A stretch of 64,000 nt of DNA, taken from positions 124,001 through 188,000 of the forward strand of contig NZ_LNSG01000005.1 in assembly GCF_001468395.1 (NCBI RefSeq). The letters are read 5' to 3'. Each line of letters begins with the position of its first letter. Within the stretch, counting starts at the first letter, position 1. The translations under genes were made by a program, and so were the position numbers. This DNA is from Sphingopyxis sp. H073. GTDB taxonomy: Bacteria; Pseudomonadota; Alphaproteobacteria; Sphingomonadales; Sphingomonadaceae. This document shows, one piece after another, positions 27,602 through 36,688 of this stretch. Below the pieces are notes generated by a model. The model saw only the letters and a program-made list of their open reading frames with translations. It did not search any database and was not told the origin of the DNA.

Positions 27602-28651
27602 TCAGCCGCCCCCGCGACCGAAGCCGCCGCCCGACATCGCATCGCTGAGCGCGCAGGCCGCGGGCCCCAGGATGACGATGAACAGCACCGGCAGGATGAA
27701 CAGGATCAGCGGCACCGTCATGATCGCCGGCAGGCGCGCGGCCTTTTCTTCGGCGCGCATCATGCGTTCGTTGCGGAATTCGGCCGACAGGACGCGCAGC
27801 GCACTGGCCAGCGGCGTACCATATTTTTCGGTCTGGATCATGGTCGTCACGACGCCCTTCACCGAATCGAGATTGACGCGATAGGCGAGGTTCTCGAACG
27901 CCTGACGGCGCTCGGTCAGGAAGCCGAGCTCGATCGAAGTGAGCGCGAACTCCTCACCCAGCTCGGGATAGGCGCGGCCGAGTTCCTTCGACACGCGCGA
28001 GAAGGCGGCGTCGACGGTAAGGCCGGCTTCGGCGCAGATGACGAGCAGGTCGAGCGCATCGGGGAGTCCCTTGCGGATCGCATCGGTGCGCTTCTGACGC
28101 TTGTTGTCGACGAACAGATCAGGCGCCTTGTAGCCGAGGATCAGCGCGGCCATCGTGAAGCCCGCGCGCTTGACCGTCGTCAGGTCGGGCCACATGTCCA
28201 TGCCATAGATCAGCGTCGCGGCGATGCCGCCGAACAGGATCGGCAGCACGAGGCGGCCGAAGATGACGGCAACAGCCAGGTCTTTCGACCGGATGCCCGC
28301 CTGCGCCAGCTTCTGCTGAACGTCCTTGATCTGCTCTTCCTGCAGCACCTGAAGCTTGCCGAGGAAGGTACGCATCCGGTCGGCGGTCTGGTTTTTGCGG
28401 ACCAGTTTGGCGCGGCGCTTGGTGGTCGACGCCGTGATGCCCGCCTTGAGCTGTTCGCGGCGCTCGTTGAGCGCCTTGACCCGCTTGGTCATCGGATTGC
28501 GGACGGTCAGCGCGCCATAGATGGCGAAGAGCACTGCGCCGACACCGACCGCGGCCAGCATCGTCGCAGCCCAGACGACATCGACCCCCATCAGCTTGGG
28601 GCCGCTCTGGGCTCCGGAGAAGGCGGCGGTAAGAAGGAAATTGCTGTTCAT
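27602..28651 (-). CDS. tadC: Tad/Cpa pilus inner-membrane platform protein TadC
   Basis: This 349-residue type II secretion F-domain protein is one of the two GspF-like platform subunits of the tight-adherence pilus. There is an N-terminal membrane helix, then a basic cytoplasmic part, and the conserved GLPDALDLLVICAEAGLTVDAAF and TTMIQTEKYGTPLASALRVLS segments, ending in a glycine-rich tail. It lies 13 bases after tadB and is the last gene of the leftward cluster. Confidence 0.93.
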   Translation of the reverse strand: MNSNFLLTAAFSGAQSGPKLMGVDVVWAATMLAAVGVGAVLFAIYGALTVRNPMTKRVKALNERREQLKAGITASTTKRRAKLVRKNQTADRMRTFLGKLQVLQEEQIKDVQQKLAQAGIRSKDLAVAVIFGRLVLPILFGGIAATLIYGMDMWPDLTTVKRAGFTMAALILGYKAPDLFVDNKRQKRTDAIRKGLPDALDLLVICAEAGLTVDAAFSRVSKELGRAYPELGEEFALTSIELGFLTERRQAFENLAYRVNLDSVKGVVTTMIQTEKYGTPLASALRVLSAEFRNERMMRAEEKAARLPAIMTVPLILFILPVLFIVILGPAACALSDAMSGGGFGRGGG

Positions 28652-28664
28652 CGGTCCGCGCCCC

Positions 28665-29633
28665 TCAGATCTCGAAGCTGATCATTTTTTTCATGATGAG
28701 GGCACCGATGCTCATCCAGATGAGCCCGCCGACACCCGCGATGATCAGCCGTTGCTCGGTAAAGAAGCCGGCGAGATATTGGGGGTTCATCGACCAGACG
28801 ATGCCAAAGACGAAAAAGGGCAGCGCGCCAACGATGTACGCCGAGGCTTTGGCTTCCGAAGACATCGCACGGATCTTCAGCTTCATCTGCGCGCGCTTGC
28901 GCAGAACGTCGGACAGATTCGCGAGCGTTTCGGCAAGGTTGCCACCCGTCTCGCGCTGGATCTGGATGGTGATGCAGAAAAACTGGAACTCCGGCGTGCC
29001 AAGCATTTCGGCCGATTCCTGCAGCGCTGCTTCCATCGTGTTGCCGATGCGGATGCGTTCGACGACGCCCTTGAATTCGTCGCCGACGGGGCCGGGCAGT
29101 TCCTGGCTCACAACCTGGAAGGTTTCGGTCACGGGAAGACCCGATTTCAGGCCGCGGACGAGCAGGTCGATCGCGTCGGGAAAGCGGGTATTGAAGGCGT
29201 TGACGCGCTTCTTGATCAGGTGCCCCACGACCATGTGCGGCAGGCCGACGCCGCCCATCAGCCCGACAAGCGCGGCGAGCAGGAACGGGGTCCGCAGCAC
29301 GAGCAGCGCGCCCGTCACGACAACGAACAGCCCCATGCACCAGAGCATATACTGGCTGAGATTCCAGCCCTTGCCTGTACGGCGCAGACGTTTTTCCATC
29401 AGTTCGCGCCGCGGCATCAGGTTGGAGATGCTCGCGGCGCCGCCGCTCCGGGCCTGGATCGTCTTGCGCATCTGCGCGGCGACGACGGCTTCGGTCGAGG
29501 CGGCGTGACGGTCGCGCACCGACGACAGCCGCCGCTTCTTCACCCCGCTGACCGACGGACCGGCAAGCGCCATGACCAGCATTCCGACCGCGACGAGGGC
29601 GGCAACAACGACGAGGATCAATTGCAGGTTCAT
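28665..29633 (-). CDS. tadB: Tad/Cpa pilus inner-membrane platform protein TadB
   Basis: This GspF-domain protein of 322 residues has four predicted membrane helices. FPDAIDLLVRGLKSGLPVTE and the QIQRETGGNLAETLANLSDVLRKR region are the hallmark of TadB. In other bacteria it works with TadC and the ATPase CpaF/TadA. Here cpaE, not cpaF, lies directly upstream, with a 71-base gap. Confidence 0.93.
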   Translation of the reverse strand: MNLQLILVVVAALVAVGMLVMALAGPSVSGVKKRRLSSVRDRHAASTEAVVAAQMRKTIQARSGGAASISNLMPRRELMEKRLRRTGKGWNLSQYMLWCMGLFVVVTGALLVLRTPFLLAALVGLMGGVGLPHMVVGHLIKKRVNAFNTRFPDAIDLLVRGLKSGLPVTETFQVVSQELPGPVGDEFKGVVERIRIGNTMEAALQESAEMLGTPEFQFFCITIQIQRETGGNLAETLANLSDVLRKRAQMKLKIRAMSSEAKASAYIVGALPFFVFGIVWSMNPQYLAGFFTEQRLIIAGVGGLIWMSIGALIMKKMISFEI

Positions 29634-29704
29634 GTTCGCCCTTTGTCCGCCTTATCCCTGGGTGGCCCGAGCAACCTGCCACCCGGCAAGCCGCTCTGGC
29701 CGGT

Positions 29705-30991
29705 TCACTTGGCCTTTTTCGTCACCAGCGTGCCGAGCCCGCCGATTTTGTCGAACAGCGAGCCACCCGACTTGGCCTTTGCCTTTGCCTTTGCCGGCGC
29801 AACCGGCGCCTCTTCGGCGCTTTCGTCGGCACCGTCGATGACGAGGCGCATCAGGCTGGTCCAGACCTGACCGGCCTTTGTGCCCTTGCAGATTTCGGCA
29901 TAGGATTTGCCGAGTTTCGCCGACTGGCTGACCAGCTTGGGATCGAACGGAATGGTGAAGTCGATCGGACGTTCGATCGACGATTCGAATTCCTTGCGCG
30001 ACAGCTCGCCAACGGCGTTCTGGAACTTGTTGGCGACCAGGATCACCCGCGCACCCGGAACATTCTGCTTGAACCAGGACAGCAGACGGATCGTGTCGCG
30101 CGCGGAGGCGAGCGTCACGTCGCTGACCAGCAGGATCGTTCCGACTTCCTGCACCAGGTGCGGGAAGGGGATCAAAACGTGCCGGGGGATATCGACGATC
30201 GTCATCTCGAACGCGTTGCGCAGCTCTTCCTCCAGCTGGAAGAAGGCCGAGCCGTCGGTCATCACCGGCTGGTGGATCGGCGCTTCGGCCGACAGCAGGC
30301 TGAGCTTGTCCGACGCGCGCACCATCGCACGTTCGATGAACAGGCCGTCGATCCGACTGGGATTGTCGATCGCGTCGATCAGGCCGCGGCCGGGCTCGAG
30401 GTCGAGCGTCAGCGCGCCGGTGCCGAAATGCACATCGAGATCGAGCAGCGCGGTCTGGCGGTCGGCCTGTTCGCTGATCGCCCAGGCGAGCGAGGTCGAA
30501 ACGAGCGACGCGCCGACGCCGCCGCGCACGCCGACCACCGCCATCATGTGATGCGGCTTGTCGTCGTGCATGTCGGCATGTTTCGGCGCCGACAGCATCG
30601 CCTGCGCCATGGTCAGCGATTCCCGCACCTGATCGAGCGACAACGGTTTCAGCAGATAGTCCTGGATACCGCTCGACAGAAGGTCGCGGTACAGGCGGAC
30701 GTCGTTCACCTGACCCGCCGCGATCACGACGGTGCCGGGTTCGCAAACCTCGGCCAGCGCGTTGATGTCGTTGATCGGGTCACCCGATTCCGACATGTCG
30801 ACGAACAGGATGTTCGGGCTCGCCGAGACCGACAGCGACTGGACGGCGTTGCGCAGCCCGCCCTTGTTGCACTTCTCGGTCGGCCAGCCCATGTCTGCGG
30901 CCGCGACGCGGATCAGCTCCAGCGTATCGTCGTCGCAGACGAACGCGTTGAAGGGGTCACGCAGCCCTGCTGCTTTGAAAGGAGCGTTCAC
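29705..30991 (-). CDS. cpaE: Pilus assembly localisation ATPase-like protein CpaE/TadZ
   Basis: This 428-residue MinD/ParA-like protein places the Tad machine at the cell pole. The N-terminal receiver-like domain (about residues 15-130) includes GDPINDINALAE and GIQDYLLKPLSLDQVRE. The P-loop is the atypical GVRGGVGASLVST, without the second lysine, as in other CpaE proteins, followed by LLDLDVHFGTGALTLDLE. The tail has lysine/alanine repeats (KAKAKAKSG). Its ATG overlaps the cpaD stop by four bases. Confidence 0.93.
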   Translation of the reverse strand: MNAPFKAAGLRDPFNAFVCDDDTLELIRVAAADMGWPTEKCNKGGLRNAVQSLSVSASPNILFVDMSESGDPINDINALAEVCEPGTVVIAAGQVNDVRLYRDLLSSGIQDYLLKPLSLDQVRESLTMAQAMLSAPKHADMHDDKPHHMMAVVGVRGGVGASLVSTSLAWAISEQADRQTALLDLDVHFGTGALTLDLEPGRGLIDAIDNPSRIDGLFIERAMVRASDKLSLLSAEAPIHQPVMTDGSAFFQLEEELRNAFEMTIVDIPRHVLIPFPHLVQEVGTILLVSDVTLASARDTIRLLSWFKQNVPGARVILVANKFQNAVGELSRKEFESSIERPIDFTIPFDPKLVSQSAKLGKSYAEICKGTKAGQVWTSLMRLVIDGADESAEEAPVAPAKAKAKAKSGGSLFDKIGGLGTLVTKKAK

Positions 30992-31635
30992 TGGCTGCCT
31001 CCGCTGTTGGTGGTCTGTTGAGCCTTGAGATCGCCGGCGCCGGTCTGCGGCCGTTCACGATAGGTCTTGATCGCGCGCGTTGCGGCATTCGGATCATTGC
31101 CGGTCGAGGTCGAACCCTTGATCAGATCGTTGGGGTCGGCGACCATCGAGGCGAGGTTGCCGTTCGTCGCGCAGCCATAGTTCGACGAGGTGGCATTGGT
31201 GAAGTTGATCGCCGACTTGCTCGACCAGTCGGGGCATCCTGGGACATGCGCAGTCGCGCGCGTCACGACGACGCGGATCGATCCAGGGGGAACGGCACCG
31301 GTGGTCACGGGCACGTCGTTGCTGAGTAGCAGCCCGCGGCGCTCCACCATCGCGCGGACGGTCGCCTGCGCCTCGCTGGCGCCATAGACCGACGGATCCT
31401 CGATGGCGATGCGGTCGCCGTAGCGCACGCCCAGAGCGTCGAGCCAGCCCTGGAGCCGGCCCTGCTCGCTCGGCGCGATGTCGCCCGATCCGGCAGCAAC
31501 ATCGAACTGATAAATGGTGTTCCGGACCACCGGCTGGTGGACCGATTCGAGGCCGCGATTGCCATTTGCCGCGCCTGTACATCCGGCGAGCGTGGTTGCC
31601 AGTGCCAGGGCGGTCCAAGTTGCGATCTTCTTCAT
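30988..31635 (-). CDS. cpaD: Pilus assembly lipoprotein CpaD
   Basis: This 215-residue exported lipoprotein has the signal KKIATWTALALATTLAGC with lipobox LAGC. CpaD_TadD-type features are SGDIAPSEQGRLQGWLDALG, the TRATAHVPGCPDWS motif and NYGCATNGNLASMVADPNDL near the C-terminus. CpaD assists the secretin CpaC in the outer membrane. The ATG at 31635 follows AGGAG. It lies 25 bases after cpaC. Confidence 0.92.
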   Translation of the reverse strand: MKKIATWTALALATTLAGCTGAANGNRGLESVHQPVVRNTIYQFDVAAGSGDIAPSEQGRLQGWLDALGVRYGDRIAIEDPSVYGASEAQATVRAMVERRGLLLSNDVPVTTGAVPPGSIRVVVTRATAHVPGCPDWSSKSAINFTNATSSNYGCATNGNLASMVADPNDLIKGSTSTGNDPNAATRAIKTYRERPQTGAGDLKAQQTTNSGGSQ

Positions 31636-31660
31636 CACTTTGCTCCTGAAAACCGGCGTG

Positions 31661-33157
31661 TCACTTGCCGACGCTGAAACCCGGCGCGGCCGTGCCGGCA
31701 GCGCGCGGACGGTCGGCATCGCCCACCGTTGTATCGAGCTTCGGTTTCGGCCGGTCGCCGCCCGTCACGCCGTCGCTCGTCTGGTTGAGGAGCAGGCGCT
31801 GCAGGTCGTTCGAGTCCTGATAGGCATCGGTCGGCAGCTTGATCTCGTTCGCCGTGACCGGCTGGACGAGATAGGGCGTCACCACGATTACCAGCTCGGT
31901 CTCGCCACGGCGGAAGCTGTCCGATTTGAACAGCGTGCCGAGAAGCGGAACGTCGCCGAGGCCGGGAACCTTGTCGATCGCGCCGATCGAACGGTTGTTC
32001 ATCAGGCCCGCGATCATGAAGCTTTCGCCCGAACCGAGTTCGACCGTCGTCTCTGCGCGGCGGATCGTCAACGCCGGGACCTGGAAGCCGTCCATTTCGA
32101 TGGCGCCTTCGGTCGACAGTTCCGACACTTCCGGGCGCACGCGCAGGCTGATGCGGCCGTTCGAAAGAACGGTCGGCGTATAGGCCAGGCTTACGCCATA
32201 TTTGCGATACTCGATCGTGGTGCTTGCGAAATTGCCCGGGATGGGAACCGGGAATTCACCGCCCGCGAGGAAGTCGGCCGTTTCGCCCGAAATCGCGGTC
32301 AGGTTCGGCTGCGCGAGCGTGACGACCATGCCCGACCGTTCGCCGATGTCGAGCGAGGCCATGACATCGAGGCCGAATAGGCGGCCGGCGGCGCCGAAGC
32401 TGTTGACGCCGGCAGGCGTAGTGAACTGATAGGTGGTCCCGGTCGCGCCCGAGGAACCCTCGCCCGGGTACGTGATCGTACCCGCCGTGCGGCCCCGTAC
32501 CACGCTGCCGAGGAAGCCGTTGCCGAACTGGCCGTCGCGGTCGCGGGTCAGCAGGTTTCCGCTGATTTCCTTGAGAAGCGTGCGGTTCACTTCGGCGATG
32601 CGGACCTGCAGGTTGACCTGCAGCGGGGTTGCGGTGCGAAGGCGCGACAGCACCTTGGTCTGGTCGCCTACGAACGCCTGGACGAGGCGCTCGGCCTCCG
32701 CTGCATCGTCGGGCGAAGGCACGGTGCCGGTCAGCAGGATGAAGCCGTTCATCGTGTTCGACGCGATCTTTGCATCGGGCATTGCGAGCGACAGCATCTG
32801 GTCGATCGTCTCGATGTTGTTGCCGACACGGGCGACGGTCGAATAGACGACCCGGCCGCTGGCATCGGTCGCATAGATGCTCGTTTCGCCGGGCGCCTTG
32901 CCGAAGACATAGAGCTGGCGGCTGGAGCGGACCTGGACGTCGGCGACCTTGTCGTCGGCGACGAACACGTCGGTCATCGGCGCGCTCAGGCTGATCAGGC
33001 GGCCGCGACCGACCGACAGGTCGACGCTGCTGCTGGCGTTCTGCGTCGCCTGCGCCGCCGCCTGCTGCACCGGGGCCGAGACCAGGGTCGCTGCGACCAG
33101 GCCGATGGCCAGGGTGCGGGCGAGCGCCGCGACCTTGAAAGTGGCTTTGCTGTTCAT
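31661..33157 (-). CDS. cpaC: Pilus secretin CpaC/RcpA
   Basis: This outer-membrane secretin of the Tad pilus has 498 residues. A signal peptide ends near VQQAAAQA. An N-terminal BON-like and pilus-associated region has VGRGRLISLSAPMTDVFVAD and FGKAPGETSIYATD, and the secretin core includes VTLAQPNLTAISGETADFLAGGEFPVP and ESFMIAGLMNN. The ATG at 33157 follows a GGGGGT site and starts one base after the cpaB stop. It forms the channel through which the pilus crosses the outer membrane. Confidence 0.94.
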   Translation of the reverse strand: MNSKATFKVAALARTLAIGLVAATLVSAPVQQAAAQATQNASSSVDLSVGRGRLISLSAPMTDVFVADDKVADVQVRSSRQLYVFGKAPGETSIYATDASGRVVYSTVARVGNNIETIDQMLSLAMPDAKIASNTMNGFILLTGTVPSPDDAAEAERLVQAFVGDQTKVLSRLRTATPLQVNLQVRIAEVNRTLLKEISGNLLTRDRDGQFGNGFLGSVVRGRTAGTITYPGEGSSGATGTTYQFTTPAGVNSFGAAGRLFGLDVMASLDIGERSGMVVTLAQPNLTAISGETADFLAGGEFPVPIPGNFASTTIEYRKYGVSLAYTPTVLSNGRISLRVRPEVSELSTEGAIEMDGFQVPALTIRRAETTVELGSGESFMIAGLMNNRSIGAIDKVPGLGDVPLLGTLFKSDSFRRGETELVIVVTPYLVQPVTANEIKLPTDAYQDSNDLQRLLLNQTSDGVTGGDRPKPKLDTTVGDADRPRAAGTAAPGFSVGK

Positions 33158-33158
33158 C

Positions 33159-34190
33159 TTATTTACCCCCAACCGTAATTTCGGTCACCTTGTCACCGCG
33201 GGTCACGCGAACGACCGGACCCTGGGGCGCCGCGGGGCCCATCGAAACGGGCGCGCCGCTGTACGACTGCTGTTGCTGCGGCTGGCGCGGAGCCGACACG
33301 CGGCCACGAACCGGAACCCAGAAGCGCGAGACGTCGCCACCGGTCGTCGCCGACGACTTGGCCGAGGTCGGACGCGCGGCAGCTTCGGCCAGCATCTTCT
33401 TTTCGGCGGCGGTACCACCGCCGGCGGGCACGTTCACTTCGCCCGAAGCAATGGCCGCCTCAAGGTCGCCGCTGTTTTCGGCGAGCGGGCGGAGCGCCAG
33501 CGAGAGCTGGCCCATATTCTGGGCGACGGCAATCTTTTCGGCGATTTCCGGCGTCGCTTCGAGCGTTACCGAGCCGAAAGTGCGGACGGGCGTCTTGCCG
33601 GTTTCATCTTCGGCGTCGTAGCGCTGGTCGGTCGCGAGGACGCGGACGTTGCGCACGATCGTTTCGGCGGTGTAAAGCTCATCGTCGGGATAGGCGCTGC
33701 CTTCCTTGATCGAGAGCTTCTGCGCGAGGACGACGTCGACGCGGTCGCCGGGGAAGACGAAGCCTGCGACACCTTGTTCCTGGCTGACCTTCACCGTCAC
33801 GGCGCGCATCCCCGGCCCAAGCGCGGCGGCGAGGAAGCCGCGATCGTCGGGATGGACGAGCGCGCCCTGCGTCAGCGGCTGCCCTGCGGTGATCGGATAG
33901 CGAACGACCGTGCCGACCAGATTCTGGACTTCGGTCTCTTCCTTCAGGAAATAGGCCTTCTCGACCAGTTCCTTCGGCCAGGGCTGGAAACGGAAGCTGT
34001 CCGGACCGATAATCGTGCCCGCCGGCAGCTGCCGCGTTGCGACGAGGATCATGGGGCCATTGATTTCCGGCGCGGCCGCGGCGCGTGCCTGCGGCGCTGT
34101 TGCGCCCCGCATCATCTGGTTGACCCCGAACGCCGCGCCGATGGCAATCACCAGCGCGCCGACGATCAGCATAATCTTTCGCGTATCCAT
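33159..34190 (-). CDS. cpaB: Pilus assembly protein CpaB/RcpC
   Basis: This 343-residue protein has an N-terminal membrane anchor (RKIMLIVGALVIAIGAAFG) and a SAF domain (residues about 45-115: MILVATRQLPAGTIIGPDSF, ITAGQPLTQGALV). The following RcpC-type domain starts MRAVTVKVSQEQGVAGFVFPGD. CpaB binds the secretin and possibly peptidoglycan. The ATG at 34190 is chosen from the GGAGGCG site and the anchor that follows. It is the second gene of the cluster. Confidence 0.93.
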   Translation of the reverse strand: MDTRKIMLIVGALVIAIGAAFGVNQMMRGATAPQARAAAAPEINGPMILVATRQLPAGTIIGPDSFRFQPWPKELVEKAYFLKEETEVQNLVGTVVRYPITAGQPLTQGALVHPDDRGFLAAALGPGMRAVTVKVSQEQGVAGFVFPGDRVDVVLAQKLSIKEGSAYPDDELYTAETIVRNVRVLATDQRYDAEDETGKTPVRTFGSVTLEATPEIAEKIAVAQNMGQLSLALRPLAENSGDLEAAIASGEVNVPAGGGTAAEKKMLAEAAARPTSAKSSATTGGDVSRFWVPVRGRVSAPRQPQQQQSYSGAPVSMGPAAPQGPVVRVTRGDKVTEITVGGK

Positions 34191-34237
34191 GACGATTTTT
34201 CGCCTCCTGCGCCAACCAGAGGTGGTGGCGCTTGCCC

Positions 34238-34726
34238 TCAACTCACAGCGATAAACTGAAACTGGTTAAGATAGTGTTGGTGAAGCGCCCAAAGTCCGGC
34301 TGCGGCGATAGCGACCCCATAGGGAACCTCTATCATCTTGTCCGAAGGGCGAATTTTCGAGTGGATCAGCATCACGGCCGACAGGATCCCGCCGCCGATT
34401 GCCATGAGCGTCAGCATCGGAATGAACAGCGGGAGCGGAATCCACAGCATCACGCCGCCGATCATCTTCACGTCGCCGCCGCCCATCGCGCCCAGCGCGA
34501 ACAGACCGGCGAAGACCATAAACACCGCAAAGGCGGCGCCGAACTGGAGCGGGATTTCGGGCCAAAGTGCCAGACCGCTGGTGATCCAGAAGGGGATGGC
34601 GAGCAGCGCGATCCCGGCATTCAGGCGGTTCGATATCGTGCGGGTACGCAGGTCGCTGACCGCCGCGACGATCATCAGCACCGCGAGAAGCGCCATCAGG
34701 CCAAGCGTGATAGAACCGTTTTGCAT
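34238..34726 (-). CDS. cpaA: Prepilin peptidase CpaA/TadV
   Basis: This short type IV prepilin peptidase (162 residues, six membrane segments) has the two catalytic aspartates: VSDLRTRTISNRLN near the N-terminus and GAMGGGDVKMIGGV in the middle. It would remove the leader of Flp pilins. The ATG at 34726 follows AGGAGA. It is the first gene of the cluster, and no pilin gene is found before it because a divergent FAD oxidoreductase gene begins there. Confidence 0.93.
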   Translation of the reverse strand: MQNGSITLGLMALLAVLMIVAAVSDLRTRTISNRLNAGIALLAIPFWITSGLALWPEIPLQFGAAFAVFMVFAGLFALGAMGGGDVKMIGGVMLWIPLPLFIPMLTLMAIGGGILSAVMLIHSKIRPSDKMIEVPYGVAIAAAGLWALHQHYLNQFQFIAVS

Positions 34727-34820
34727 CGGACTTCTCCTAGTGATCATGGCTTACCAAAAAGTAACCATGATCGGGCCGCGCGCCGCTTGCATTCCGCTAG
34801 CCAGCCGATATGCGGCGGCT

Positions 34821-35951
34821 ATGACCGGTTCGCTCCCTTCCTCCATCGACATCCTGATCGTCGGCGCGGGCATTGGCGGGGCCAGCCTCGCGGCGTCGCT
34901 GGCCCCGCACCGGCGGGTGCTGCTGATCGAGGCCGAAGCCATGCCGGGCTATCATGCGACCGGCCGGTCGGCGGCCTTCTGGCACGAAACCTATGGCGGC
35001 CCGGCCATCCAGCCGCTGTCGAAGGCATCGTTCGACCTGCTGCGCGATCCTCCGGCTGATTTTTCCGAGCGCGGCTTCCTGTCGCCGCGGGCGGCGTTCA
35101 ATCTGGGACGGCGCGACGAGGCCGCGGTTGTGGACGAATTTACCGCGGGCTTCGCGGCGAAGGGCGTCGATATCCAGCGCATGAGCGGGGTTGAGGTGGC
35201 GCGTATCGTGCCCGGCATCCGGCCCGACTGGAGCGAGGCGGCCTATGAGAGGGCCTGCAGCGATATCGATGTCGGCGCTTTGCACGCGGCCTTTCTGCGC
35301 ACGGCGAAGCGTGCGGGCGCGCAGCTTGCGACCAGCGCCACGCTGACGTCCGCCCGGCGGACGGCCTCCGGCTGGGAGGTACAGGTCGGGACGGACATGT
35401 TGCACGCCAATGTCATCGTCAACGCGGCGGGGGCGTGGGCCGATACGGTCGCGGTGCGATGCGGCGCCCGTCCGCTCGGCATCCAGCCCTATCGGCGGAC
35501 GGTCTTGCAGTTGCGGCTGGGCGTCCCGGTTCCCGCGTCGCTGCCGCTCGTGATTCACGTCGGCGGCAGCTTCTACTTCAAGGGCGAGAGCGAGGGACGG
35601 GTGTGGCTCAGCCCGCATGACGAGACGCCGTCCGCGCCTTGCGACGCCGCGCCGGAGGAACTCGATGTCGCGATCGCGATCGACCGGCTGCAAGAGGTCG
35701 TCGACTGGCCGATCGCCGCCGTCGAACGCAAATGGGCGGGCCTTCGCAGTTTCGCCCCCGACCGGCTGCCCGTCTTCGGTGCCGATCCGCACGTCCCCGG
35801 CTTCGTCTGGTGTGCGGGGCAGGGCGGGTTCGGCATTCAGACATCGCCGGCGATCGGCGGGCTGCTCGCGGCGGAGCTTGGCGCGCCGCGGCCGGGTGGC
35901 GCGATCGGTGAAGTCGATCCTGCGCCTTTCGCGCCCGCGCGTTTTGCCTGA
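34821..35951 (+). CDS. FAD-dependent oxidoreductase of the DAO/glycine oxidase family
   Basis: This 376-residue flavoprotein has DILIVGAGIGGASLAASLA as its N-terminal Rossmann motif, GYHATGRSAAFWHETYGG (typical of DadA-like enzymes that read a flavin near the GRS motif), DVGALHAAFLRTAKRAGAQ and a C-terminal GQGGFGIQTSPAIG FAD contact. It probably oxidises an amino acid or hydroxy acid. The substrate is unknown. I take ATG 34821; an in-frame ATG at 34746 would add 25 residues without family similarity. Confidence 0.85.
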   Translation: MTGSLPSSIDILIVGAGIGGASLAASLAPHRRVLLIEAEAMPGYHATGRSAAFWHETYGGPAIQPLSKASFDLLRDPPADFSERGFLSPRAAFNLGRRDEAAVVDEFTAGFAAKGVDIQRMSGVEVARIVPGIRPDWSEAAYERACSDIDVGALHAAFLRTAKRAGAQLATSATLTSARRTASGWEVQVGTDMLHANVIVNAAGAWADTVAVRCGARPLGIQPYRRTVLQLRLGVPVPASLPLVIHVGGSFYFKGESEGRVWLSPHDETPSAPCDAAPEELDVAIAIDRLQEVVDWPIAAVERKWAGLRSFAPDRLPVFGADPHVPGFVWCAGQGGFGIQTSPAIGGLLAAELGAPRPGGAIGEVDPAPFAPARFA

Positions 35952-36040
35952 CCAATCTATCGGCTTGCGCGGGGAAAAAGGCGCATTAGCATGGGTTTGG
36001 CTGCGTCACCCCCGGCACGGCCCGACCTGTGGAGGATGGC

Positions 36041-36217
36041 ATGGCCCATTATTTCGAGATCAAGAAGAACAAGGCCGGCGAATTTGTCGCCTATTTCAAG
36101 TATAATAGCGAAGCGATCTTCTGGACCGAAGGCTATAGCAGCAAGGCATCCGCGAAGAATGCCATCGAGTCGATTTTGAAGAATGGCCCCGGCGCGGAAG
36201 TGCGCGAGACCGAATAA
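36041..36217 (+). CDS. DUF1508 (YegP-like) small protein
   Basis: This 58-residue protein matches the YegP/DUF1508 fold: HYFEIKKNKAGEFVAYFKYN, IFWTEGYSSKASAKNAIES. It has a strong GGAGG site seven bases before the ATG. The family has an unknown, probably structural or stress-related, role. It is convergent with rnhA. Confidence 0.9.
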   Translation: MAHYFEIKKNKAGEFVAYFKYNSEAIFWTEGYSSKASAKNAIESILKNGPGAEVRETE

Positions 36218-36225
36218 TCGACGGT

Positions 36226-36250
36226 GCGCGGGCGTTCAGCGCGCCCGCGC
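36226..36250. terminator. Hairpin at the convergence of the DUF1508 gene and rnhA
   Basis: A nine-base-pair stem GCGCGGGCG / CGCCCGCGC with a seven-base loop overlaps the rnhA stop codon. There is no U tract; the terminator role is inferred from position. Confidence 0.45.
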
Positions 36251-36688
36251 CGCCTCCAACGCCGCATCGCTCGCCAGTTTGTCAGCCAGTTCATTGTCGC
36301 CATGCCCCGCATGGCCCTTGACCCAGATCCATTCGATCTTGTGCCGTTTCGCCTCGGCGACCAGCCGCTGCCACAGGTCGGCATTGGCGACCGGTTTTTT
36401 TGCGGCAGTCTTCCAACCGTTCTTCTGCCAGCCGAAAACCCATTTGGTGATGCCGTCGCGGACATAGACGCTGTCGGTCGACAATTCGACGTTGCATGGC
36501 CGCCTGAGTGCCGCGAGCGCCTCGATCGCTCCCATCAATTCCATGCGATTGTTGGTCGTGTCGGCTTCGCCGCCCGAAAGCGTCTTCACGACATCGCCCC
36601 AGCGCAGCACCGCGCCCCAGCCGCCGGGCCCCGGATTGCCCTTGCACGCGCCATCGGTGGCGACGATCACAGTCCGGCCCTCGGTCAT
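36236..36688 (-). CDS. rnhA: Ribonuclease HI
   Basis: This enzyme cleaves RNA in RNA-DNA hybrids. It has 150 residues, and all four acidic catalytic residues are visible: Asp12 ([17 protein letters not shown]), Glu50 ([15 protein letters not shown]), Asp72 ([12 protein letters not shown]) and Asp136 ([12 protein letters not shown]). It has the basic protrusion [14 protein letters not shown]. Its ATG overlaps the thrB stop by four bases, the conserved ispH-thrB-rnhA order of sphingomonads and related alphaproteobacteria. Confidence 0.97.
   Translation of the reverse strand: MTEGRTVIVATDGACKGNPGPGGWGAVLRWGDVVKTLSGGEADTTNNRMELMGAIEALAALRRPCNVELSTDSVYVRDGITKWVFGWQKNGWKTAAKKPVANADLWQRLVAEAKRHKIEWIWVKGHAGHGDNELADKLASDAALEAARAR

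Noticed and set aside
29634..29704. Frameshifted or remnant cpaF between cpaE and tadB
   Set aside because: Only 71 bases are available and none of the three frames shows a CpaF motif such as Walker A or a secretion ATPase signature.
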